Below, one piece after another: positions 1 through 6,282 of a DNA stretch of 15,083 nt (the first letter of the stretch is position 1; each line of letters opens with the position of its first letter). Source of the stretch: DATKMS01 sp041497995 (GTDB lineage Bacteria; Desulfobacterota; Binatia; HRBIN30). A model generated the notes under the pieces. It saw only the letters and a list, made by a program, of their open reading frames with translations, was not told the DNA's origin and made no database searches. Both the position numbers and the translations under genes were made by a program. Location: NCBI GenBank assembly GCA_041497995.1, contig JBGQHM010000136.1, positions 1 to 15,083 of the forward strand, in the 5' to 3' direction.

Positions 1-75
1 AGCCCGGTTGAAACGGCACGACTCGAAATCGTGTGACCCCTTGCGGGTCCGGGGGTTCGAATCCCCCCCTCTCCG
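1..75 (+). tRNA. tRNA-Ser(CGA), 5' end outside the window
   Basis: The anticodon stem cacga/tcgtg encloses the loop ctCGAaa, giving anticodon CGA, which reads the serine codon UCG. A long variable arm (gaccc/gggtc) is typical of class II tRNAs such as Ser. The T arm is ggggg-ttcgaat-ccccc at 51-67, followed by a 7-base acceptor strand at 68-74 and discriminator G at 75. The next bases are ttc, so CCA is not encoded and must be added by CCA-adding enzyme. The 5' acceptor strand and most of the D arm lie before base 1. Confidence 0.93.
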
Positions 76-146
76 TTCCTAGCCCTGTCGATCTGCCCGT
101 GTCTCGTCGACGGTCCTAACGAAAAACGCAGGAGCGTGGTGCCAGA

Positions 147-554
147 TCACTGGCTCTTCCGAGCGTAGACGCGTCCCGGGATACGCACGTTGTGACGGGC
201 TCTGGGTAGGGCCCTGCGCGGCGATACATTGTCACTCTTCATCCGCGTCAAGGTCTTGCGCACAGCGCCGGGATCGAGGCCCAGCATTTCGCACACCACC
301 ACGAAGGAGAATGGAGAGTGCCGGCGGTGCGAGTGAATCCAGAATTCGGCTTCGTGGGCGATCACTCGCGAGCTGCCAAGATAGCTGCGAATTCCATCCT
401 CGAGGACCGCTAGCATCAACGCCTTCGTGCCGGTTAGTTGACCGCTGCGCGGCTCTCCGCCGGTGACCGGGTGCAACAGGAGCATGTGCAACTCGTCGTC
501 GTCGCCGTTGAAACTGCCTCCTACGGCAAGAGAGCGCTTGTTCGAGCGTGGCAT
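147..554 (-). CDS. Unrecognised small protein with HTH-like segment (135 aa)
   Basis: I cannot assign a function. The start at 554 (MPRSNKRSLAV) is chosen because GGAGGT lies 3 bases upstream on the minus strand. An open extension to 623 starting MLTAGC lacks such a site. The N-terminal third is polar and probably flexible. The conserved-looking core from about residue 43 includes LMLAVLEDGIRSYL and then SPFSFVVVCEMLGLDPGAVR, which reads like a helix-turn-helix with a helix turning at GLDP. I recall similar small uncharacterised proteins from deltaproteobacterial genomes, but this is memory and not a search. There is no signal peptide or membrane segment. The tail is Arg-rich. The gene lies between tRNA-Ser and the same-strand Mut7-C gene; the 253-base gap to that gene argues against tight operon coupling. 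A nucleic-acid-binding role is inferred only from the HTH-like stretch. Confidence 0.75.
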   Translation of the reverse strand: MPRSNKRSLAVGGSFNGDDDELHMLLLHPVTGGEPRSGQLTGTKALMLAVLEDGIRSYLGSSRVIAHEAEFWIHSHRRHSPFSFVVVCEMLGLDPGAVRKTLTRMKSDNVSPRRALPRARHNVRIPGRVYARKSQ

Positions 555-807
555 ACTACCTCCGGTACCGGACTCCCCCTCAAAGCCCATTGCATCGCTG
601 GCCATGCATCCTGCGGTCAGCAATCCACATGCCTCAGAGGTGATTCAACGTGCGGCGGTGTTGCGGGGCGATGTTGTCTGGTGCCGTCCGTGGCGGAATC
701 GCGAGCGCTTGCAATCCCGCCAGACGAACGGGCGCGATCGGCGGCGGTGCACGCCTCGCTCCTAGCAGCGGGACGGCGTGGCTTGTCGGCTAGTGCGACG
801 CAGGGGT
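555..807. other. Gap between two minus-strand genes, nothing convincing
   Basis: This 253-base stretch separates the stop of the Mut7-C gene from the start of the small HTH-like gene. Apart from the ribosome-binding site at 558-563 I see no RNA gene, repeat or convincing sigma70 promoter. Several open frames cross it, but they are low-complexity Arg/Ala/Ser translations without start signals. It presumably carries the promoter of the small gene. Confidence 0.5.
558..563 (-). promoter_or_regulatory. Shine-Dalgarno GGAGGT of the small HTH-like gene
   Basis: The plus-strand acctcc reads GGAGGT on the minus strand, with three bases before the ATG at 554. It decides the start against the upstream ATG at 623. 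Confidence 0.7.
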
Positions 808-1287
808 TCAGTCTCTCGACGGCCCCTGATACCCCATCAACCGGAGTTGCTCGCGGACGCGGTCGAAATGGGTCCCCTTCCAATAGATTCGACGGCAGGA
901 TGGGCAGCGCGCGAAGCGCTGCTGCGCGGCAAATACATACGGCGGCACGTTGTCCACCACCTCTGCTTTGAGCAAGGCGACCATGGGTGTGTTACATGTC
1001 GTGCAGCGGCTGAAGAGCTCGGCGAATGGATCGAGGTGATTCGTGTCGATGACCTGGCGCAATTGCTGGCGGAAGTCGTTACTCGCGATGAAGATGACGG
1101 AAAGTGCGCGCGCTGCTCGGAGCACGCGGTGGTCGCGGGTCAGGATTGTTCTGTCCTCAGCGCGTGCGTGACGTATCAAGCTGGAACCCGCCAAGTGCGA
1201 GCCATAGGTAGTATAGTACCCGACCAGGCGGAGCCAAGTGGCAAGCCTGCCCAGCATTTTGTCGACGGCAAAGCGTGGAGTGACCAT
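808..1287 (-). CDS. Mut7-C family RNase-like protein (PIN-like fold, zinc ribbon)
   Basis: The 159-residue protein has the Mut7-C (DUF82) architecture. The N-terminal PIN-like half begins RFAVDKMLGRLATWLRLVGY (residues 5-24) with the conserved Asp9, followed by TILTRDHRVL with Asp52. The C-terminal zinc ribbon has CTTC (Cys95, Cys98) and CPSC (Cys128, Cys131). The family is a proposed nuclease domain named after the C terminus of animal Mut-7 exonuclease; bacterial members are mostly uncharacterised. The ATG at 1287 is chosen because it sits directly before the conserved block; the 65 residues upstream run antisense to the transglutaminase gene and look non-coding. Two positions that I recall as acidic in the family look substituted: the residue after GY is Tyr24, and the usual DDxEL-like stretch reads AGSSL. 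Cytoplasmic. The gene is divergent from the transglutaminase gene across 49 bases. Confidence 0.88.
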   Translation of the reverse strand: MVTPRFAVDKMLGRLATWLRLVGYYTTYGSHLAGSSLIRHARAEDRTILTRDHRVLRAARALSVIFIASNDFRQQLRQVIDTNHLDPFAELFSRCTTCNTPMVALLKAEVVDNVPPYVFAAQQRFARCPSCRRIYWKGTHFDRVREQLRLMGYQGPSRD

Positions 1288-1303
1288 CACGTGCCCGGCT
1301 GAC

Positions 1304-1333
1304 AAGATACGTGGGACGCAGGGAAAGGGGCAA
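1304..1333 (-). promoter_or_regulatory. Candidate promoter of the Mut7-C gene
   Basis: On the minus strand a -35 TTGCCC (1328-1333), an 18-base spacer and a -10 TATCTT (1304-1309) each match 4 of 6 consensus bases. Initiation would fall near 1297, about 10 bases before the ATG at 1287. It overlaps the ribosome-binding site of the divergent gene. The match is modest. Confidence 0.3.
1325..1330 (+). promoter_or_regulatory. Shine-Dalgarno AAGGGG before the GTG start of the transglutaminase gene
   Basis: A purine-rich run ending in AAGGGG lies 6 bases before GTG at 1337. It favours this start over the in-frame ATG at 1238, which lies within the oppositely oriented Mut7-C gene. Confidence 0.6.
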
Positions 1334-1336
1334 GAC

Positions 1337-2791
1337 GTGCGGCGAGCAGTTTCGGTCGGAGTCGTTTCTTTGTGGGTGCTGATGGTCGGAGCGCTCGTGC
1401 GCCGCACATGGGTTCCTCCATCGCATTCTGCCGATCTGGTGGTGTCGCATACAGCCGAGCCGGGCGAGCAGTGGATGGGCATCTACCACCAGGATCAAAA
1501 GATCGGGTACACGTATTCGAGCTTGAAACCCGCCGGCGAGCAGTTCGTGTTCACCGAGACGTCGCTGTTGCGGCTCACCGTGCTGGACGCGCCACAGACG
1601 GTCCGCACCAGCATGCACGGTCACCTCGGTCGCGATTTTGCCCTGCACGACGTCGACTTCGAGCTGAGCAGTGGGGTGGGCAATCTGCACGCCATGGCAG
1701 TGGTGGATGGCAAACAGTTGCGGCTTACGCTGCGTACGGGCAAGGAGGTCAGCGGGCAGGTGCTCCCGCTCGACCAGCCGGTCTACTTGCCGGCGCCGCT
1801 GCGGGCGTCGCTCGGCACCACTGCGCTGCAACCAGGCCGCGTGATCGAAGCGCTCGTCTTTGATCCGACCGCATTGCGGAACGACCGCATGCGGGTCACG
1901 GTCGTCGGTCGCGAACCGGTTCCTCACGCAGCGTCCGCCGTTGAAGCGTGGCGTGTGACCGAGGAGTTCCGCGGGCTGCAGACCACTGCCTGGATCGATG
2001 CGAGTGGCGCCGTCCTCCGTGAAGAAGGGCCGATGGGATTCGTGACGGTTCGACAGAGTGCCGAGCAGGCAACGGCGCAGGACTGGGCTACGCAGACAGC
2101 GCTCGACGTTGTCGCCAGTGCGGCCATTCCCGTGACGCGACCGATCGCCGACGCACGCCAGCGAATGACGCTGCAGGTGCGCTTGTCGGGGATCAACGTG
2201 GAGGATGTGCCAAGTGACGGCGAACAGGTCCGCGATGGCGCACTGGTTACCGTGACCCGACCTGCCCTGTCGAGCGTACACTCCTACCGGCTCCCGTACT
2301 CGGGAGGCGACCACAACCAGGAGCTGGCGCCGACGGCATTTTTGCAGAGCGACCATCCGCGCATTCGTGCGGCCGCCCGCGCAGGCGTCGGCGAAGAGCA
2401 GGACGCGCTGCGTGCTGCCGCTCGACTGAACGACTGGACATACGCATCGCTGCGAAAGGTGCCGACGATCAGCATTCCAAATGCACTGCAGGTACTCGAC
2501 ATGGGGGAGGGCGACTGCAACGAGCACGCGGTGCTGCTGGCCGCGCTTGCGCGGGCCAGCGGCATCCCAAGTCGCGTGGTCGCTGGCGCCGTGTATCTGG
2601 ACGGTGCGTTTCTGTATCACGCGTGGTGCGAAGTATGGCTCGGACGGTGGGTCTCGATCGACCCCGCGTTTCATCAATTTCCCGCGGATGCGACGCACAT
2701 CAAATTCGTCGTCGGGGGGCCCGAGCAGCACGTGGCCATGCTGTCAGTGATCGGCCGACTGCGCATCGAGGTCCTCGACGATCGTGGTTGA
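1337..2791 (+). CDS. Membrane-anchored transglutaminase-like cysteine protein
   Basis: The 484-residue product starts with GTG and has a basic start followed by one hydrophobic segment, VGVVSLWVLMVGALV (about residues 7-21), so the bulk is probably periplasmic. The middle region, about residues 40-330, is beta-rich in appearance and unassigned. The C-terminal transglutaminase-like domain carries the triad: Cys394 in GDCNEHA, His428 in YHAWCEVW and Asp442 in SIDPAF. The 34- and 14-residue spacings fit the family. Bacterial members are usually proteases, amidases or peptide-modifying enzymes and rarely true cross-linkers. The substrate here cannot be told from sequence. tRNA-Leu follows after 54 bases and the Mut7-C gene is divergent upstream; neither suggests a pathway. 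The domain call is firm and the biological role is open. Confidence 0.92.
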   Translation: MRRAVSVGVVSLWVLMVGALVRRTWVPPSHSADLVVSHTAEPGEQWMGIYHQDQKIGYTYSSLKPAGEQFVFTETSLLRLTVLDAPQTVRTSMHGHLGRDFALHDVDFELSSGVGNLHAMAVVDGKQLRLTLRTGKEVSGQVLPLDQPVYLPAPLRASLGTTALQPGRVIEALVFDPTALRNDRMRVTVVGREPVPHAASAVEAWRVTEEFRGLQTTAWIDASGAVLREEGPMGFVTVRQSAEQATAQDWATQTALDVVASAAIPVTRPIADARQRMTLQVRLSGINVEDVPSDGEQVRDGALVTVTRPALSSVHSYRLPYSGGDHNQELAPTAFLQSDHPRIRAAARAGVGEEQDALRAAARLNDWTYASLRKVPTISIPNALQVLDMGEGDCNEHAVLLAALARASGIPSRVVAGAVYLDGAFLYHAWCEVWLGRWVSIDPAFHQFPADATHIKFVVGGPEQHVAMLSVIGRLRIEVLDDRG

Positions 2792-2800
2792 GCACCCGAC

Positions 2801-2830
2801 TTGCGGCCCGCGCGTGACTCCTGCTACAGA
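2801..2830 (+). promoter_or_regulatory. Candidate promoter for tRNA-Leu
   Basis: TTGCGG at 2801-2806, an 18-base spacer and TACAGA at 2825-2830, preceded by the extended -10 dinucleotide TG at 2822-2823. Initiation would lie near 2837, some 9 bases before the mature tRNA. The -10 box itself is weak. Confidence 0.4.
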
Positions 2831-2845
2831 CTTCACGACTGAGTT

Positions 2846-2927
2846 GCGGGAGTGGCGGAACTGGCAGACGCGCTAGACTTAGGATCTAGTGGGGATCCCC
2901 GTGGGGGTTCGAGTCCCCCCTCTCGCA
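2846..2927 (+). tRNA. tRNA-Leu(UAG)
   Basis: A full cloverleaf can be drawn. Acceptor GCGGGAG pairs with CTCTCGC (one G-U). The anticodon stem ctaga/tctag holds the loop ctTAGga, giving anticodon UAG for the CUN leucine codons. The variable region tggggatccccg forms the extra arm expected of tRNA-Leu. The T arm is ggggg-ttcgagt-ccccc at 2903-2919. The discriminator is A2927, as in leucine tRNAs, followed by ctg, so CCA is not encoded. Confidence 0.96.
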
Positions 2928-3023
2928 CTGTGTGCAACCTGCGACGCGGCACGCGCCGGCCGAAATTTGTTGAATCACAAGAGTGGCTGTGGTTAACCTC
3001 TAAGAAGAGCTGACTTTCACGGC

Positions 3024-4346
3024 ATGACATTCAAAGTTGATGTGGAGACGGTGGACAGCGTGCGGCGCCGTCTCGCCGTCGAAGTGCCGGCTGAAGAAGT
3101 ATCGGCCGAGATCGAAAAGGCGTACAGTCAGCTGGCGCGCGACGCGAAGGTCCATGGCTTTCGCCAGGGACGTGTGCCGCGCCCCGTGATCGAGCGTCTC
3201 TTTGGTGATCGCGTCCGCGCCGAGGTGTTCGAGAAGCTGATCCAACAGTCGTACGCTGAGGTGGTGGAAGAACAGCGCATCGCTGCAGTCGGGCATCCTG
3301 AGATCGTCACGGAGCAAGTGCTCCCCGGCGCGGCGCTCCGCTACAGCGCAACGGTCGAGGTGAAGCCGGAGATCGTTGTGCAGCACTACGCGGGGCTGGA
3401 GGTGGAGCGTCCGCTCGTGCCAGTCACCGCGGCCGATGTCGACGCGTTTCTTGAACGCCTGCGCCAGTCGCTCGCGCACCTCCGGCCGATTGTCGACCGC
3501 TCGACTGCCGAAGTGGGAGATGTGGTTACGGTCGACTACGAAGGGCACGTGGACGGGCGAGCAGTAGGACATGGAGAGCAGCGAGAAATCGAGATTGGCG
3601 CCAACGGCTTCCCGCGGGAGTTCGACCAACACCTCGTGGGCGCCGCGGTGGGAAGCGAAGTGGCCTTCGCCGTGCCGTATCCCGCCGACTACGGCTCGGC
3701 GGAGCTGGCCGGGAAGACGGTGCACTTCCACGTCCACGTCCGCGTACTGTCCCATAAAGACGTGCCGCCGCTCGACGACGAGTTCGCCAAGGACCACGGC
3801 GAGTGTTCCACGCTCGATGAGTTGCGCCAACGGGCGCGCACGCGTCTGGAGGCGGAGGCCGCACAGCAGGGCGACGAGGCGATGCGCCAGGCGTTGTTGA
3901 CGGCGCTGGCGGAGGCCAACGACATTCCGATTCCGAACGCGCTAGTGCAACGCAGCACCGAGGCGCTCATGGAGGAGGTGTGGCGCGAGTGGCAGCAGCG
4001 ACGGATCCGCCCCAAGAACGAAACGGAGGCGCTGAGCCGGTTGCGGGAGGAACTGCAACCGCGCGCGCGCCAGCAAGTGAAAATTGGGTTGCTGCTCGAA
4101 GCGATCGCACGGCAGGAGGGCGTCGCAGTCAGCGATGCCGACGTCGACGAGCGCATCACGACGCTGGCTGCGGATGCTGGGGCAGCGGCCGACCGTTTGC
4201 GCGCCTTCTATCAGGATGCCAACGCGCGTCGCGAGTTGCGCAACCGCATGCTGCAGGCACGCGCTGTCGATGCGGTGGCGCGCGTCGCGCGCATCACCAC
4301 GAGAGAACGCGTTCCGAGCGTTGCTGACGTAGATGAAAATGGCTAG
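3024..4346 (+). CDS. tig: Trigger factor, ribosome-associated chaperone and peptidyl-prolyl isomerase
   Basis: Trigger factor binds near the peptide exit tunnel and shields nascent chains. The 440 residues match the family length (about 430-450). The N-terminal ribosome-binding domain carries the signature GFRQGRVP at residues 45-52, with Arg50 where E. coli has Lys in GFRKGKVP. The FKBP-like domain runs from about 160 to 250 (VGDVVTVDYEGHVDG, then FDQHLVGAAVGSE). The C-terminal helical substrate-cradle domain extends to the end. The tail ends ADVDENG. The start fits the family N terminus; the ribosome-binding site is weak (purine-rich stretch about 15 bases upstream). It begins the tig-clpP-clpX-lon cluster, with 36 bases to clpP. 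Cytoplasmic. Confidence 0.97.
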   Translation: MTFKVDVETVDSVRRRLAVEVPAEEVSAEIEKAYSQLARDAKVHGFRQGRVPRPVIERLFGDRVRAEVFEKLIQQSYAEVVEEQRIAAVGHPEIVTEQVLPGAALRYSATVEVKPEIVVQHYAGLEVERPLVPVTAADVDAFLERLRQSLAHLRPIVDRSTAEVGDVVTVDYEGHVDGRAVGHGEQREIEIGANGFPREFDQHLVGAAVGSEVAFAVPYPADYGSAELAGKTVHFHVHVRVLSHKDVPPLDDEFAKDHGECSTLDELRQRARTRLEAEAAQQGDEAMRQALLTALAEANDIPIPNALVQRSTEALMEEVWREWQQRRIRPKNETEALSRLREELQPRARQQVKIGLLLEAIARQEGVAVSDADVDERITTLAADAGAAADRLRAFYQDANARRELRNRMLQARAVDAVARVARITTRERVPSVADVDENG

Positions 4347-4349
4347 AAT
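4321..4349 (+). promoter_or_regulatory. Candidate clpP promoter overlapping the end of tig
   Basis: TTGCTG at 4321-4326, an exact 17-base spacer and TAGAAT at 4344-4349 (5 of 6 consensus). The first three bases of the -10 box are the tig stop codon TAG. Initiation near 4356 would give a leader of about 27 bases before clpP. A small hairpin atccc-tcac-gggat at 4348-4361 overlaps it. Confidence 0.45.
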
Positions 4350-4382
4350 CCCTCACGGGATGCGAAACGTAGCAGAGGCGCC

Positions 4383-4985
4383 ATGAGTCTTGTCCCCATT
4401 GTGGTGGAGCAAACCGGCCGCGGTGAGCGCGCATACGACATCTACTCGCGGCTGCTCAAGGACCGCATCGTTTTCCTCGGGACACAAGTCACGGACGAGA
4501 TCGCTAACTTGATCACCGCGCAGTTTCTGTTCCTCGAATCTGAAGACCCCGAGCGCGACATCCATTTCTACATCAACTCCCCTGGCGGCTCGATCACCGC
4601 CGGCTTGGCGATCTACGACACCATGCAATACATCAAGCCGCCGATATCGACGCTGTGTCTCGGACAAGCGGCCAGCATGGGAGCATGGCTGCTGGCTGCC
4701 GGAGCACAAGGGAAGCGCTACGCGCTGCCGCATGCCCGCATCATGATTCATCAGCCCTTGCTCATGGGGGGGATGCAGGGGCAGGCCTCAGATATCGACA
4801 TTCATGCGCGCGAGATCCTGCGCGTGCGCGAACAGCTGAACAATATTCTGGTGAAACATACGGGTCAGAGCCTGAAGAAGATCGAGAAGGACACGGACCG
4901 CGATCTCTTCATGACCAGCAAGCAGGCGGTTGAGTACGGCCTCGTCGACGAAGTGATCGCGAGCCGGCCAATTAGGAAAGTGTGA
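4383..4985 (+). CDS. clpP: ATP-dependent Clp protease proteolytic subunit ClpP
   Basis: ClpP is the tetradecameric serine peptidase that degrades substrates threaded in by ClpX or ClpA/C. At 200 residues it has the normal length. The catalytic triad is visible as Ser98 in GQAASMGAW, His123 in MIHQPL and Asp174 in DTDRDLF. The oxyanion-strand motif INSPGGS is at 64-70. After the catalytic His the sequence reads HQPLLMGGMQGQ, two residues longer than the HQPLGGxQGQ form of E. coli, placed near the handle region. The short N terminus before RGERAYDIYSRLL suggests little or no propeptide. The stop codon overlaps a GTG in the clpX frame and is 8 bases before the clpX ATG, so the two are co-transcribed and probably translationally coupled. 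Cytoplasmic. Confidence 0.98.
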   Translation: MSLVPIVVEQTGRGERAYDIYSRLLKDRIVFLGTQVTDEIANLITAQFLFLESEDPERDIHFYINSPGGSITAGLAIYDTMQYIKPPISTLCLGQAASMGAWLLAAGAQGKRYALPHARIMIHQPLLMGGMQGQASDIDIHAREILRVREQLNNILVKHTGQSLKKIEKDTDRDLFMTSKQAVEYGLVDEVIASRPIRKV

Positions 4986-4989
4986 GGAG
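4984..4989 (+). promoter_or_regulatory. Shine-Dalgarno GAGGAG deciding the clpX start
   Basis: GAGGAG overlaps the clpP stop codon and lies 4 bases before ATG 4994. An in-frame GTG at 4982 would place this site inside the gene, so the ATG is preferred. Confidence 0.7.
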
Positions 4990-4993
4990 TCGT

Positions 4994-6247
4994 ATGGCCA
5001 AGCACGGTGACGACCGCAGCGGCAATCTCGTCTGTTCCTTCTGCGGCAAGAGCCAGGATGAAGTGCGGAAGCTGATTGCCGGACCAACCGTCTACATCTG
5101 CGATGAGTGCATCGACCTGTGTAACGACATTATCGCGGAGGAGTGCGATCAGGAAGAAGGGCTCGCTTCGACGTCCACGGTTCCCAAGCCGGCGGATATC
5201 AAGAAGGTGCTCGATCAGTACGTCATCGGTCAAGAGCGTGCCAAGAAGGTGCTCGCCGTCGCGGTCCACAACCACTACAAGCGCATCGACACACAGCTCG
5301 TCACCGGCGACGTTGAGCTGCAGAAGTCGAACATTCTCCTTATTGGTCCCACCGGTTCCGGCAAGACGCTGTTGGCGCAGACGCTGGCGCGCTTTCTCCA
5401 AGTGCCGTTCACGATCGCCGACGCCACCAGCCTCACGGAAGCTGGGTACGTTGGTGAAGACGTAGAGAACATCATCCTCAGTCTCCTGCAGAACGCCGAC
5501 TACGACGTAGAGAAGGCCCAGCGCGGTATCGTCTACATCGACGAGATCGACAAGATCTCCCGCAAAGGCGACAACCCGTCGATTACCCGTGACGTGTCCG
5601 GGGAAGGCGTACAGCAGGCGCTGCTCAAAATCATCGAAGGCACGACTGCCAGCGTGCCACCCAAAGGGGGCCGCAAGCACCCACAACAGGAATTCCTGCA
5701 GGTCGATACCTCAAATATCCTCTTCATCTGCGGCGGCGCGTTCGTCGGTCTGGAAGAAATCATTCGACGCCGCATCGGCATGAAGGGCATGGGCTTTGGT
5801 GCGGACATTCGGCGCAAGGAGGAGCGCAGCGTCAGCGAGCTCCTCCACGAGGTCCAGACCGAGGATCTCCTGAAGTTCGGTCTGATCCCTGAGTTTGTCG
5901 GGCGACTCCCCGTCATTGCCACCCTCGACGAGCTGGCGGAGCAAGACCTCGTCCGCATCCTGAAGGAACCGAAGAACGCCTTGACCCGTCAGTACCAGAA
6001 GCTTTTCGAGATGGAGACCGTCCATCTCAAGTTTACGGACGGAGCGCTGACGGCAATCGCCCGCGAGGCGCTCAAGCGGAAATCGGGCGCGCGTGGTCTG
6101 CGGGCCATTCTGGAGAACACGATGTTGGATGTGATGTACGAGATCCCGTCACAGCCAGCGATCAAGGAAGTACTGATCTCCGAAGAGGTCGTCACCAAGC
6201 GCGAACAGCCCATCGTTCTGTACCAGAAAGCCGCAGAGACTGCCTGA
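4994..6247 (+). CDS. clpX: ATP-dependent Clp protease ATP-binding subunit ClpX
   Basis: ClpX is the AAA+ unfoldase that recognises tagged substrates and feeds them to ClpP. The 417 residues match the family. The N-terminal zinc-binding dimerisation domain has Cys14, Cys17, Cys36 and Cys39. Walker A is GPTGSGKT at 118-125, and Walker B IVYIDEID ends at Asp183-Glu184-Ile-Asp186. The substrate-gripping pore loop GYVGED is at 151-156. Sensor 2 is GARGLR, ending at Arg370. The ClpP-docking IGF loop appears as MGF at 266-268, so its first residue is Met. All elements needed for activity are present. The gene lies 8 bases after clpP and 35 bases before lon. Confidence 0.98.
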   Translation: MAKHGDDRSGNLVCSFCGKSQDEVRKLIAGPTVYICDECIDLCNDIIAEECDQEEGLASTSTVPKPADIKKVLDQYVIGQERAKKVLAVAVHNHYKRIDTQLVTGDVELQKSNILLIGPTGSGKTLLAQTLARFLQVPFTIADATSLTEAGYVGEDVENIILSLLQNADYDVEKAQRGIVYIDEIDKISRKGDNPSITRDVSGEGVQQALLKIIEGTTASVPPKGGRKHPQQEFLQVDTSNILFICGGAFVGLEEIIRRRIGMKGMGFGADIRRKEERSVSELLHEVQTEDLLKFGLIPEFVGRLPVIATLDELAEQDLVRILKEPKNALTRQYQKLFEMETVHLKFTDGALTAIAREALKRKSGARGLRAILENTMLDVMYEIPSQPAIKEVLISEEVVTKREQPIVLYQKAAETA

Positions 6248-6282
6248 CGTCGTCTGCACAGCGCGGGGAGAGGAAATCGAGA

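Noticed and set aside
555..623. N-terminal extension MLTAGC of the small HTH-like protein, resembling a lipobox
   Set aside because: There is no hydrophobic signal segment before the Cys, and a far better ribosome-binding site fits the start at 554.
1238..1336. ATG 1238 as start of the transglutaminase gene
   Set aside because: It would overlap the conserved N terminus of the divergent Mut7-C gene. The GTG at 1337 has a ribosome-binding site and directly precedes the membrane anchor.
1157..2731. Long open frame on the minus strand (over 500 codons) opposite the transglutaminase gene
   Set aside because: High GC keeps the antisense frame open. Its translation is Arg/His/Gln-rich with no domain, while the plus strand carries a complete catalytic triad and membrane anchor.
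2928..3023. Promoter or heat-shock element (CIRCE, sigma32) before tig
   Set aside because: TTGAAT is present, but at 17-18 bases only TTAACC or TAACCT follows, matching half the -10 consensus or less. No CIRCE repeat or sigma32-like boxes are visible.
4865..5686. Minus-strand open frame of 273 codons opposite clpX
   Set aside because: It is antisense to conserved ClpX motifs and shows no family features.
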